Shown here piece by piece: positions 1-8,205 of a stretch of DNA of 24,341 bases (the stretch's first letter is position 1; every line of letters begins with the position of its first letter). This stretch comes from Akkermansiaceae bacterium UBA4145. Its GTDB lineage: Bacteria > Verrucomicrobiota > Verrucomicrobiia > Verrucomicrobiales > Akkermansiaceae. Location: contig DFWB01000032.1 in NCBI GenBank assembly GCA_002380675.1, forward strand, positions 1 to 24,341. The letters run 5' to 3'. The notes beneath the pieces were generated by a model that did no database searches, was not told where the DNA came from, and saw only the letters and a list, made by a program, of their open reading frames with translations. The translations under genes and the position numbers were made by a program.

Positions 1-1016
1 AAGAGAAGAATATCTAATTCAAGAATAGCATTGATCTGCTCTGCGCCCAGAATCTGCCCAAGCACCCGACTGCCTTTGTCTCCCTCCGCCAGAGAAGGAG
101 CCACAGGCTCCTCTACCAAGCCGGGATCTTCTGACCCTGCGGAGCCATCGGCATCGTCAGCTGGCAGTTCGTCTTCAAATCCGGGAAAAGGATCATCTTC
201 AGAACCTTCCTCCTCGGGCACATCAAATTCAACATCATCCTTGGCCGGGCTCTGGTCTTTTTTCTCGTTCTGGATCCGCATACTGCGCACCACGAAGTAA
301 TAGTCTGGATGACTGGTCAGGTCCGACATGATCTTCCGCATTACCGGCTCGCTCGAAACAAAGGAAATCTCAACTGGAAGGCTCTCAAATGGAGGTTCCT
401 TCTGGCTGGTGCCTCTCGTAACTTTTCGTCCCCCTCTTCCCCGCGCTGCCGGCTCCGGAGCCTTGTCCTTTTCGACCGCCAACACCGCCCTGTGAACATT
501 AAGCAGAGCACTGGGCTTCGCCGCAGACACCACATCGAAGAGAGCCTTCATGGCAGACAGCTGATAGTTCAAATGCGCAGTCGCCCCCTCCTTGGGCAGC
601 CCTCCGGTGTAGTTCTTGAAACCAAGGTAGAACTGGTCCCCTGGATATTCCACTCCCTGCGCATCGAACGCATTGGTGACCTCTCCCCGCACCGCGTTCA
701 GGTTCTCAATAAATTTTGGCGGCGATATCGCCTCGAGCTTGTCGGGGCGGTAGGTCAGCATCTTTGCCTGAAGGTCGGAAACAGTTTGCTCGTAGTCATC
801 AACCTGCTTTTCAAAGTCATCTGCATTATCCGGTGTCGGGGCAGGCTTCTTGGCATCCAGGTTATTGACGGCCAAAACAAGGCGCTCATAATTTTCTTTC
901 GCCTCATTATACACCTTGCCCTTTTTGCTCCCGTGCGAGTATGACAAGCCGGCCACTCCGATCACGAGAAGAAGCAGAAAAGCTTCAAACGTATTATTCT
1001 TAATCCAAGATCCCAT
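1..1016 (-). CDS. Amuc_1100-family pilus-like membrane protein (3' end outside window)
   Basis: This gene is partial: 338 codons are open from the ATG at 1016 to the window edge, with no stop reached. The protein starts MGSWIKNNTFEAFLLLLVIG, a short polar head followed by one membrane anchor at about residues 11-29, then a long extracytoplasmic part. I recognise it as a homologue of Amuc_1100 of Akkermansia muciniphila: same N-terminal layout, same central helical/beta region, the segment RSMRIQNEK matching Amuc_1100 NSIRIRNER, and near the end INAILELDILL matching its C-terminal beta strand. A Glu/Asp-rich linker (DVEFDVPEEEGSEDDPFPG) precedes the C-terminal strand. In Akkermansia the protein belongs to a type IV pilus-like locus and is known as a TLR2-active outer-membrane-associated protein. 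Here it follows the PilM-like gene by 36 bp on the same strand, so it is surely co-transcribed. Only a short C-terminal tail should be missing. No strong Shine-Dalgarno precedes the start. Confidence 0.87.
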   Translation of the reverse strand, partial: MGSWIKNNTFEAFLLLLVIGVAGLSYSHGSKKGKVYNEAKENYERLVLAVNNLDAKKPAPTPDNADDFEKQVDDYEQTVSDLQAKMLTYRPDKLEAISPPKFIENLNAVRGEVTNAFDAQGVEYPGDQFYLGFKNYTGGLPKEGATAHLNYQLSAMKALFDVVSAAKPSALLNVHRAVLAVEKDKAPEPAARGRGGRKVTRGTSQKEPPFESLPVEISFVSSEPVMRKIMSDLTSHPDYYFVVRSMRIQNEKKDQSPAKDDVEFDVPEEEGSEDDPFPGFEDELPADDADGSAGSEDPGLVEEPVAPSLAEGDKGSRVLGQILGAEQINAILELDILL

Positions 1017-1052
1017 TAGTCTTTACGGTTCTGGTTTTACTTAACTCTCTCC

Positions 1053-2912
1053 CTATTTGATTTGGATGGGATTCTTCAGCGGTAGAATCATGACAAACTG
1101 CTCCGCCAGTTTATTCGGATCGGTAATCGTGTTGTTCAATACCGGCAGAATATCACCATCAGCCAGATCAGCACTACTGGAGTCAGCTGGATTCTGCTTG
1201 AAAGAAAACAGGGCTCCATCCTCACCCTGCTTCGCTCGGATTCTGTCCACGATCTTAGTCACTGCCTGAGCATCCGACTTCCAGAAGCCCGTAACCCTGA
1301 TGACGTTAATTGCTTCCTGCGGAGGCTCGGGAGCTACAGGTCCTTTCTTCTTTCCTCGCCTCGAGGGAGTAGCCGCTGCGGAGGAATTCGATTTCAGGTT
1401 GTCCAGAGAGCTCTCCCCATAGGCAGCCTTGGAGAAGCCCTGCTTGACCCGTGCCTCCCCCGACTTTGGATCGCTGGTCTTATAAAGGCCCATCGGCTCA
1501 AAATCCGTAATCCAGACGTCCTGATCATTGAAGTATGACTGCACCTCGGTGAGAACACCTATCCATCTCACTCGAGCCGCCTGCTGATCCGCGTAGGCTT
1601 CAGCCAGGTCCGCCAGAGCTTTCTGCCTTTTTGTCTCCCGGTCGATCTTTCCTCCTGGTCCTGCAAATTTTGCCTTCGTCTGTGCCATCGCCTTTTCCTC
1701 GGCAACCGCATCGGTGGCAAGGACCGACTTATTTGCCGCCCAAAACCCCATCGCGGTCATCGCAATGACCGCAGAAGCGATGAGAATGGGCTTCCGCTGA
1801 GCAGTCGCTCTTTCGGTAGCAACTGCGTCCGGAACCAGATCAATGCTGACCGGTGCCCGACCTACTCCTCTGAGCGCGAGACCAACTAGCTCACCAATCA
1901 TGTGCGCTTCGCGGCTGAGCCCTTCCACATCGATCGATTTGCCAACGGTGACTCGCTGGAGAGGATTAAAAATCTCAATCGGCATCCGCAGCTTCTCTTC
2001 AAGAAACTCAGGGAGATAGGAAAGATTCGCTCCACCACCTGCGAGATATACCTTGGTCGGCATGCTTCCCTCCTGCTGGCTACGGTAATAACTGTTCGTT
2101 CGGGCTACCTCTGCAGGCAACCTGTTCAGCGAATTACGGATCACGGTAGCAAGCTGGGCGCTTGCTTCATCGAGCTGGGAGGTATGACCACTCCCAAGAG
2201 AAACAATCCCGTTGCTGACTTTCTGATTCTCCGCTTCCGCGAAGGAGATATTGTATTCCTTTGCGATCGCGGTGGTGACAGATGACGAGCCCACCGCAAT
2301 GCTGCGGGTGAACAGTTTGCTACCCTCCACGTATACAAGGTTTGTCGCTTTCGCTCCGACATCCATCAGAAGAACAGGAGAGTCCTCGTTCGGATAGTTG
2401 TACTGAAACGCATTGTAGAGCGCCATTGGGGCGGCATCCACTTCGCGAGTCCCGATTCCCGCCTGGGCCACGGTCTCATTAATTTCGGTCAGCGCGTCCC
2501 GCTTGATTGCAACCAGAACAACTTCTTTTTCAGGACTGGAGGACTCCATCCGAGCCCAGTCCCAGACCACTTCCTCGATGGGAAACGGAACATGCTGCTG
2601 GGCTTCAAACTTGACCAATTCCTCGACGTTATCCTCATCGAGAGGCGGAAGCTTCATGAACCGGGTGAAAACCGACTGCCCGGACATGGAGTAGCGAACC
2701 TTTTCCCCCCGCACCTTGAGGGCGGCCGCCAACTCTTTGACCGCAAGAGTAATTTGCGGGAGGCGCGTGAGATCCTGAGAGGGGTCTGCAAGAATCGTCT
2801 GCGAGCCGTATGATTTTAAGATCAGCCCTCCGGACTTGGAGGGGTCAAAGACCGCCATGGAAATACGTTGCGATCCTATGCTCAGGGCAACTGTGCTCTC
2901 TGCGTCAGCCAT
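1053..2912 (-). CDS. pilM: PilM-like actin-fold ATPase fused to a PilN-like membrane domain (Amuc_1101 type)
   Basis: This 619-residue protein has two halves. Residues 1 to about 345 are a PilM/FtsA-type actin-like ATPase: the N-terminal ALSIGSQRISMAVFD phosphate loop, the conserved FEAQQHVPFPIEEVVWDW segment (about 103-119), the second phosphate motif LLMDVGAKATNLV (181-193) and the adenosine motif VYLAGGGANLSYLPEFLEE (288-306). After this comes SIDLVP (356-361), which looks like the INLLP motif at the PilN N-terminus. It is followed by a basic stretch, one membrane helix (about 375-393), a coiled segment, a low-complexity linker (about 505-533) and an alpha/beta domain ending at 619. PilM is normally about 350 residues, so the extra 270 residues are equivalent to a fused PilN. 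In type IV pilus machines PilM sits on the cytoplasmic face and binds PilN. The gene lies between the Amuc_1102-like and Amuc_1100-like genes, the Akkermansia Amuc_1101 position. Confidence 0.88.
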   Translation of the reverse strand: MADAESTVALSIGSQRISMAVFDPSKSGGLILKSYGSQTILADPSQDLTRLPQITLAVKELAAALKVRGEKVRYSMSGQSVFTRFMKLPPLDEDNVEELVKFEAQQHVPFPIEEVVWDWARMESSSPEKEVVLVAIKRDALTEINETVAQAGIGTREVDAAPMALYNAFQYNYPNEDSPVLLMDVGAKATNLVYVEGSKLFTRSIAVGSSSVTTAIAKEYNISFAEAENQKVSNGIVSLGSGHTSQLDEASAQLATVIRNSLNRLPAEVARTNSYYRSQQEGSMPTKVYLAGGGANLSYLPEFLEEKLRMPIEIFNPLQRVTVGKSIDVEGLSREAHMIGELVGLALRGVGRAPVSIDLVPDAVATERATAQRKPILIASAVIAMTAMGFWAANKSVLATDAVAEEKAMAQTKAKFAGPGGKIDRETKRQKALADLAEAYADQQAARVRWIGVLTEVQSYFNDQDVWITDFEPMGLYKTSDPKSGEARVKQGFSKAAYGESSLDNLKSNSSAAATPSRRGKKKGPVAPEPPQEAINVIRVTGFWKSDAQAVTKIVDRIRAKQGEDGALFSFKQNPADSSSADLADGDILPVLNNTITDPNKLAEQFVMILPLKNPIQIK

Positions 2913-2941
2913 GATATATATTAAAAAAGGTTTTGGTAATA

Positions 2942-2956
2942 CAGCCCGGCGGGCTG
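2942..2956. other. Short GC-rich hairpin in the Amuc_1102-pilM gap
   Basis: CAGCCCG and CGGGCTG flank a single G, giving a perfect 15-base inverted repeat (six pairs with a GGC loop) between the Amuc_1102-like gene and pilM. No T-run follows directly on the minus strand (a run of six T lies 13 bases further, at 2923-2928), so it is not a standard terminator. It could be an attenuating or mRNA-processing stem that sets different levels for the two cistrons. Confidence 0.3.
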
Positions 2957-3017
2957 GTGGGGTTTAGAATGTGTGTGAGATGAATACAGCTCGCCTTTGG
3001 CCAATCTGCTCGAGGCT

Positions 3018-3665
3018 CTAGCCCGGCTCCGACTCAATCTCGAGATAACGATCCCACCAGAGAAACTTGAAGGGAGTTTCGCTTTTGTCGAGCAGTGGAT
3101 ACTTGTTGGTGCGCTGCATCGTTGGAGACTGCCACCACGGCTTACTGATGCTTCCTTGCGAGGTAAACCGGGCTGGGGCTGAGGCGCCAGCAACAGTAAT
3201 TTCTCCACCCACAGCGGTGATTGAGTTCTTACCTGCGCGTTCGCTTCCAGTCAGACGCTTGATCGTGGCCGGAGAAAGGTAACAGGACAGATAAAAATCC
3301 TCGTCGAGCGGGACGTTGACGTGAGTCACCTCTTTCTCCATCAGGAAATATTTTTGCCCGGCCTTATCGATCTTGTTTTCAACGGCCACAAACCAGCGCA
3401 CAGTGAGGCGATCGACGTGACCGTCGCGAGGGGCAGAGCGACCTGGCTCCAACTTGACCTTTACCTCAACCTCCAACCAGTCCTTCGGCTTCCAGCTTTT
3501 CTTGCCGGTGTTTCCACCGACGCTCGGCGATTGGAGATCCTCGAAGGTGGGGTCGGAGGCTTCAATTTTCTTCACTGTTTGTGCCATGGCCGCGGGCGCG
3601 ACAACCACCGCAAAAAATGCCAGCGAAAGACGAACAAATGGGAGCAGGTATCGGGATGATTTCAT
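3018..3665 (-). CDS. Amuc_1102-family exported pilus-like protein
   Basis: This is a secreted protein of 215 residues. It opens MKSSRYLLPFVRLSLAFF and continues to an AMA-Q type signal peptidase site near residue 29, so it is exported. The mature part is rich in beta strands, with no recognisable catalytic motif (for example DWLEVEVKVKLEP, LTVRWFVAVENK and a Trp-rich C-terminus KFLWWDRYLEIE). I recognise it as the Amuc_1102-type partner of the Akkermansia Amuc_1098-1102 pilus-like locus from context and overall character. It is the first visible gene of the operon, followed by pilM (gap 105 bp) and the Amuc_1100 homologue. The frame is open upstream to 3743, but the start at 3665 places the signal peptide at the N-terminus. 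The longer form would put 26 hydrophilic residues in front of it and is less likely. Neither start has a strong ribosome binding site. Confidence 0.75.
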   Translation of the reverse strand: MKSSRYLLPFVRLSLAFFAVVVAPAAMAQTVKKIEASDPTFEDLQSPSVGGNTGKKSWKPKDWLEVEVKVKLEPGRSAPRDGHVDRLTVRWFVAVENKIDKAGQKYFLMEKEVTHVNVPLDEDFYLSCYLSPATIKRLTGSERAGKNSITAVGGEITVAGASAPARFTSQGSISKPWWQSPTMQRTNKYPLLDKSETPFKFLWWDRYLEIESEPG

Positions 3666-3783
3666 GATGGGCGCATCAACGGGGGCCGACCCTAAAAACG
3701 CCTCACCTTTTTGGCCAGCAGAATTCTCTGTAAGGATCACCATACATTGACGTATTTACATGGTTACGCCCGGAGACTACCCA

Positions 3784-3809
3784 AACCGCCCTTGCAACTG
3801 AAGGCGGTT
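3784..3809. promoter_or_regulatory. Inverted repeat in the divergent Amuc_1102/aroD intergenic region
   Basis: AACCGCC (3784-3790) and GGCGGTT (3803-3809) form a perfect 7-bp inverted repeat with a 12-base spacer in the short region between two divergently transcribed genes. The position suits an operator or a 5' leader stem, but no T-run or recognised motif accompanies it. Function is unknown. Confidence 0.25.
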
Positions 3810-3841
3810 GGCATCAGAAGAGATCCGCATATTACCGGATT

Positions 3842-4537
3842 ATGGAGAACCTTGCCACCTTACTGCAAAGCCGCCAGCCTCTTGTAGTGGGGTCCGCCGG
3901 CAGTGAAAAGGCTCTGGAGACCCTGTATTCAGAGGAGGACTGTGATTTGATCGAGCTGCGTCTTGATAGCTTGGGTAATGGCGACAGCGTTCATCATTTC
4001 GCCCGCAGACAGAGGCTTTCCCTGCCCCTTATTTTGACGGCTCGTCACCCCGATGAGGGAGGTATGAACCAGCTCTCGATCCGTCAAAGAGCCGAAATAC
4101 TCTCAGAATTTCTCCCAGCAGGAAGGCTTCTGGACCTCGAATTACGGTCCTTGGAAGAATTAGGAGACATCTGGGAAAGGGCCTCGGAAATTGGAATGGT
4201 TCGGATCGCCAGCTGGCACGATTTTACACAGTGCCCATCCCGCGAGCAGTTGAGGGACATCGTGGAGGAGATGGCAGGTGCAGGTGCCGATATAGCCAAA
4301 TGCGCCTTCACACTTGAAGCCCCCTCTGATTTTCAAAGAATTGCAGAAGCCTTGGAAGATGCCCCTTTGCCGCTGTCCATTATGGGAATGGGCACCCTTG
4401 CACCGGCCTCGCGGCTTTTCGCCACTCATCTTGGATCGATTCTAAACTATGGGTATCTCGGGGAGGCAGCCACTGCCCCCGGTCAATGGCCGGCAAAGCT
4501 CCTGCGACAAGCGATCTCATGCTCGGAATCGTCCTGA
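3842..4537 (+). CDS. aroD: Type I 3-dehydroquinate dehydratase
   Basis: This cytosolic enzyme of the shikimate pathway converts 3-dehydroquinate to 3-dehydroshikimate through a Schiff base. At 231 residues it has the length of a type I (AroD) TIM barrel. The family motifs occur in order: DLIELRLDSL (35-44), ILTARHPDEGG (64-74), SWHDF with the general acid/base His126, IAKCAF with the Schiff-base Lys153, MGMGTLAPASR ending in Arg191, and the closing TAPGQWP loop with Gln215. All catalytic residues are present, so it should be active. It stands alone: the upstream gene is divergent and the dinG-like gene converges on it 53 bp downstream. The ATG at 3842 follows a short region with the weak inverted repeat ATCCG/CGGAT and no strong Shine-Dalgarno. 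Confidence 0.93.
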   Translation: MENLATLLQSRQPLVVGSAGSEKALETLYSEEDCDLIELRLDSLGNGDSVHHFARRQRLSLPLILTARHPDEGGMNQLSIRQRAEILSEFLPAGRLLDLELRSLEELGDIWERASEIGMVRIASWHDFTQCPSREQLRDIVEEMAGAGADIAKCAFTLEAPSDFQRIAEALEDAPLPLSIMGMGTLAPASRLFATHLGSILNYGYLGEAATAPGQWPAKLLRQAISCSESS

Positions 4538-4590
4538 TTCAAAGCTCAGCCTAAAAGCAGGGCCCACTGTCCTGCACCAGCTAGCCCAGA

Positions 4591-6594
4591 TCATTCCTCT
4601 TCGAGGGGTTGATCCACAATCTCGATAGGAGCGTCAGGCAAGGCTTCAAGGAAGGTTTTTCCATACCTCCGAGTCACAACCCTGTTGTCAAGAATCACAA
4701 CCATTCCGCGGTCACGGGAGGACCGAATCAAACGACCCACCCCTTGGCGCAGTTTAATCACTGCTTCAGGAACGCTGTAATTCATAAAGGGGTTCCCACC
4801 CTTCTCTTCAATGCGCTCGAGTCGCGCAGCCGTCAACGGATGATCAGGGACGGCGAAAGGCAGCCGAGTCACGATGACGTTGGAGAGGGCATTACCCGGA
4901 ACATCTACTCCGGTCCAAAAGCTATCGGTTCCGAGAAGCACGCTCCGCTCATCATCCCGAAACTCTTGGAGAAGACGATGGCGGGGATACTTTTTTCCCT
5001 GGATCAGAAGCTGCCAACCCTGCTGCCGACAAACACCCTCGATCTCCTTGGCAACCAACTGAAGGCTCCGGTAGCTGGTGAACAACACAAACGCTCTTCC
5101 ATCACTCTGGTGCAGGAAACGCTCGATCCACTTCGCCAATGCTTCACCATATTCTGCCGATGTTGGATCCGGCATCGATTTAACCACGTGAATATTCATC
5201 TGCTCCCGGTAATTGAACGGGCTACCGATCTGAAGGGCCTCAACCTGCTCTCCCCCAACACGCTGCCGAAAATAGCTCAGATCGGGATCACCAGTACCAA
5301 GAGTCGCACTGGTGAGCACTGCCGTCTTACCCTCCGCGAAAAGGAGTGGCCCGAGACGTTCAGCCACATCAACAGGAGCAGCTCGCATCGCGTAGGAAGT
5401 GCGTTCGGCACCTCCGGCCTCTACCCAGTAAACGCACCCCTCATCCTCCTGGTCCAAGAACATCCTCATTGTCGCGTGAGCATCCCGGATACGTCGAGTC
5501 CCCTCCTGAACTTCAGCCCGTGTCGTCTCGTTTTCGATCGTGTCGGCAAGTGAGCCCAGATCGGAGCAGAGCTCTCGTAAAGGCTCGGCGAGAGTATTAG
5601 GCACAACCTCAGGCTCCCGAACCCGGAACTCCCGGCCATGATCGCCAAATTCACTGACCTCTCCCAGTAAATCAAAAAACTCCTCGGATTCCGCAAGGGC
5701 ACGCTCAACTGCCGCCATGGCCTTGCCTGCACCTAAGCTCCTGAGCAGGCCTTTCCTCGAGCGAGGGTTATGCAATCGCTGGAGATCAAAGCGCAATCCA
5801 GCCTGAGTCAGCCTCAATCCCAGCTGGTTGGACGCTACAGACTCCAAGGTATGAGCCTCGTCGAAGACCACAAAATCATCTGGAAAGAGGTAGCCATCGT
5901 GCTCAAGCAGGTTTTCGATGTCTAACAGTGAGAAAAAGAGAGTGTGGTTAATCACAACTACCTCAGCATCAGCGGCTTCCTTCCTTGCTTCTTGAAAAAA
6001 GCAATCACCCCTCGCCCCGCAGGACCGCGTAGAACAAATTTCTGCCTCACTGCATACCATCTGCCAGACTTTCGGGGTTGGTTGAAAGTCCATATCGCTC
6101 AATGTTCCATCCCGAGTCGTCTCAAACCATTTCCAGATTGCCTCCAGTTCGTCTGATTCACTGCTGGAAAACAGGTCTCCAGAGTTCATGCGGGCCTGCT
6201 TAAGGCGAGCTGGGCAGACGTAGTTTCCCCGGCCCTTGAGCAAAGCAGCCCGAAAAGGCCTTCCCGCCAACTTGCGAACCAGAGGTAGGTCTTTCTTGAG
6301 AAGCTGCTCCTGCAAATTAATCGTATGGGTCGAAAAGACCGCCTTTCTACCCGATTCGAGGCCGTAATGCACCGCGGGCAGCAGATAGGCCAGTGACTTC
6401 CCTACCCCCGTCCCCGCTTCAACCACCAAGGAACTCTCCCTTTCAAGGCTCCGACCCACGGCTTCGGCCATTTCCTGCTGCTCCGGGCGGTATTCAAAAT
6501 CTGGAGATCCTGCGAGCAGACCATTCTCAGAGAAAGCGCTTCTCATCTCAGCTGCCAATGATTGGCCGCTATCCATACCAGCAGGAAGTATCAT
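4591..6594 (-). CDS. dinG: DinG/Rad3-family ATP-dependent DNA helicase
   Basis: This is an XPD-like superfamily 2 5'-3' DNA helicase of 667 residues, of the DinG/YoaA type that unwinds structured DNA in repair. Motif Q/I lies at about 36-66, with Walker A GTGVGKS (61-67) in AGTGVGKSLAYLLPA. Motif Ia includes STHTINLQEQ. Four cysteines at 127, 187, 192 and 198 (VCPARL and ICSTRSCGARGDC) are placed as in the DinG iron-sulphur domain. The DEAH box (245-248) follows INHTLFF. Motif III is LTSATLG and the motif V/VI region contains QGVGRLIRS. There is no N-terminal exonuclease domain, unlike Gram-positive DinG. The ATG at 6594 was taken; an internal ATG at 6576 is possible. Its 5' end lies only 29 bp from the TTG proposed for the divergent permease gene, so one of the two starts may be further in. 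Confidence 0.92.
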   Translation of the reverse strand: MILPAGMDSGQSLAAEMRSAFSENGLLAGSPDFEYRPEQQEMAEAVGRSLERESSLVVEAGTGVGKSLAYLLPAVHYGLESGRKAVFSTHTINLQEQLLKKDLPLVRKLAGRPFRAALLKGRGNYVCPARLKQARMNSGDLFSSSESDELEAIWKWFETTRDGTLSDMDFQPTPKVWQMVCSEAEICSTRSCGARGDCFFQEARKEAADAEVVVINHTLFFSLLDIENLLEHDGYLFPDDFVVFDEAHTLESVASNQLGLRLTQAGLRFDLQRLHNPRSRKGLLRSLGAGKAMAAVERALAESEEFFDLLGEVSEFGDHGREFRVREPEVVPNTLAEPLRELCSDLGSLADTIENETTRAEVQEGTRRIRDAHATMRMFLDQEDEGCVYWVEAGGAERTSYAMRAAPVDVAERLGPLLFAEGKTAVLTSATLGTGDPDLSYFRQRVGGEQVEALQIGSPFNYREQMNIHVVKSMPDPTSAEYGEALAKWIERFLHQSDGRAFVLFTSYRSLQLVAKEIEGVCRQQGWQLLIQGKKYPRHRLLQEFRDDERSVLLGTDSFWTGVDVPGNALSNVIVTRLPFAVPDHPLTAARLERIEEKGGNPFMNYSVPEAVIKLRQGVGRLIRSSRDRGMVVILDNRVVTRRYGKTFLEALPDAPIEIVDQPLEEE

Positions 6595-6623
6595 CGGGAC
6601 ATGATTGAAGCCTCACGGCGTTC

Positions 6624-8108
6624 TTGGACCTCCCAGCATTTTTGTTTCCACTTCATCTCTCTTCTCGACGGCGGGGTGGTTTTATCTTCACTGTTCCCAA
6701 CAACCAATCACCAATCGAGATCCCTTCTCCGCTTTCCAAGTTTGCTCCCTGCCTCGTTCTGACGCTACTCGGAGCCCTCGCGGCTTTTGGACTGGTTTCG
6801 CGGGAGGCCGCGGCCGTAAACATCCACCTCCTCGGCTTCCCGGATAGCGACCAAATTACCCTCGAGCTTCGCCCGCTCCTCCTTGGTCTACTTTGCTTCC
6901 TTCCTGCAATCGCCGCGCTCTGCTACGGGATGGCCGGCGCGCTTGATCGATACCTGGCCCGCCAAATGTTGGGAGCGGTGTGCATTTGCTCCCTCGCCCT
7001 GCTGATCATCTATGTTCTTATCGATCTGAACGACAACATCGACAACTTTCAGAAGAGCACGAATCTCGGCTCGTTCCTGCTTCAATATTACCTCGTCATT
7101 CTGCCACCCGTCTTTGTTCTCCTTATCCCATTTGGCCTCCTCCTTGGATTGCTCTACGCACTCGGTAAACTTTCCAGTAACCATGAGATCGTTGCCATGC
7201 TCCAGACCGGGCGGAGCTTGACTCGCGTCATCATGCCCCTCGGAGCAGTAGGACTATTTTTCAGCCTGGCATGCCTGCTCTTGAACTATCACTGGGCCCC
7301 ATGGGGAGAGGGTTATCAGGAGGCCCTCATTGAATTCGCAAAGTCCGGGTCTAAGAGCCAAGCTCGCAACGTTCTTTACGTCCACCGCGATGCGGAACGA
7401 ACCGTGGACCGCTCATGGCTGGTCGGAAGTTTTCCCTACAACTATACTCCTGATGACCCAATCCTCGATGTCGTGATTCGCAGTAAGGACGAGGATGGCC
7501 CCTCGTCCGTACTCTACGCTAAATCAGCAACATGGTCAGCCCGCTCCGGAACATGGGCATTCAAGGATGCTGTACGTCTCGATTTGAGGTCTCGACTCAA
7601 TGATGGATCCCTTTCTGAAAAGTTCGAAACCAACCTTCCCAGCCCCTACCTTGTTGAAGACTACCCCGAAACCCCCTGGCAGATCGTCACCCCAGGGCTA
7701 GAAAAGAATTATCTGGGAATTCCTGAACTCAAAAGCTGGCTGCTACAGCACGAGGGTGACGTGTGGGCACCCCGGAGAGCTTATCTGACACAATGGCACT
7801 ATCGCTGGGCTCAGCCTTGGATTTGTCTTGTTGTCGTTCTGCTGTCTGCCCCCCTTGGCATCGCCTTCACACGCCGGGGCACCGCGGGCGGCGTAGCCAT
7901 CGCAGCCTTTCTCATTGGCGCGATGCTCCTTTGCTCCGAAGCGTTCCTAACTCTAGGAGACGCGGGACAGATCACACCATTACTGGCGGCCTGGGGAACA
8001 AACCTGATTTTCACAATCATTGCCCTGGTGCTCCTATGGCGAAGACTGCAGGGGCGACCCATCTACCAAGCTATCCTGAGTCGCACTCCCCTTGGAACTG
8101 GAAGCTGA
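6624..8108 (+). CDS. LptF/LptG-family lipopolysaccharide transport permease with N-terminal extension
   Basis: This is an inner-membrane permease of the YjgP/YjgQ (LptF/LptG) family, which with LptB extracts lipopolysaccharide from the inner membrane and passes it to the Lpt bridge. The family core begins at GALDRYLARQML (about 105-116). Three helices follow up to about residue 220, including the conserved LGKLSSNHEIVAMLQTG loop (180-196), then a periplasmic jellyroll (about 235-390) and three C-terminal helices (about 397-415, 422-443, 452-472). A core-only protein would start at the ATG at 6930 and have 392 residues, near the usual 350-390. The open frame continues 102 codons further up to a TTG at 6624, and that part encodes two more probable helices (about 41-58 and 83-102), so I kept the long form. 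The start is uncertain. The partner permease and the ATPase are not in this window. Confidence 0.87.
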   Translation: MDLPAFLFPLHLSSRRRGGFIFTVPNNQSPIEIPSPLSKFAPCLVLTLLGALAAFGLVSREAAAVNIHLLGFPDSDQITLELRPLLLGLLCFLPAIAALCYGMAGALDRYLARQMLGAVCICSLALLIIYVLIDLNDNIDNFQKSTNLGSFLLQYYLVILPPVFVLLIPFGLLLGLLYALGKLSSNHEIVAMLQTGRSLTRVIMPLGAVGLFFSLACLLLNYHWAPWGEGYQEALIEFAKSGSKSQARNVLYVHRDAERTVDRSWLVGSFPYNYTPDDPILDVVIRSKDEDGPSSVLYAKSATWSARSGTWAFKDAVRLDLRSRLNDGSLSEKFETNLPSPYLVEDYPETPWQIVTPGLEKNYLGIPELKSWLLQHEGDVWAPRRAYLTQWHYRWAQPWICLVVVLLSAPLGIAFTRRGTAGGVAIAAFLIGAMLLCSEAFLTLGDAGQITPLLAAWGTNLIFTIIALVLLWRRLQGRPIYQAILSRTPLGTGS

Positions 8109-8205
8109 ACCCCAGTCTACTTTCCCTTTGCACCTGATCATATTTTCTCTTCAACTTACCAATACCCATGCGCTATGACGCTCGGGGCTATCTCTCCATC
8201 TCACC

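Noticed and set aside
309..944. Plus-strand open frame of 211 codons.
   Set aside because: Antisense to the Amuc_1100 homologue, which has clear family motifs in the other strand.
4557..4575. Hairpin GCAGG/CCTGC between the convergent aroD and dinG genes as a bidirectional terminator.
   Set aside because: Only five pairs with a nine-base loop and no T-run on either strand.
4609..5553. Plus-strand open frame of 314 codons.
   Set aside because: Antisense shadow of the DinG-type helicase; no recognisable motifs.
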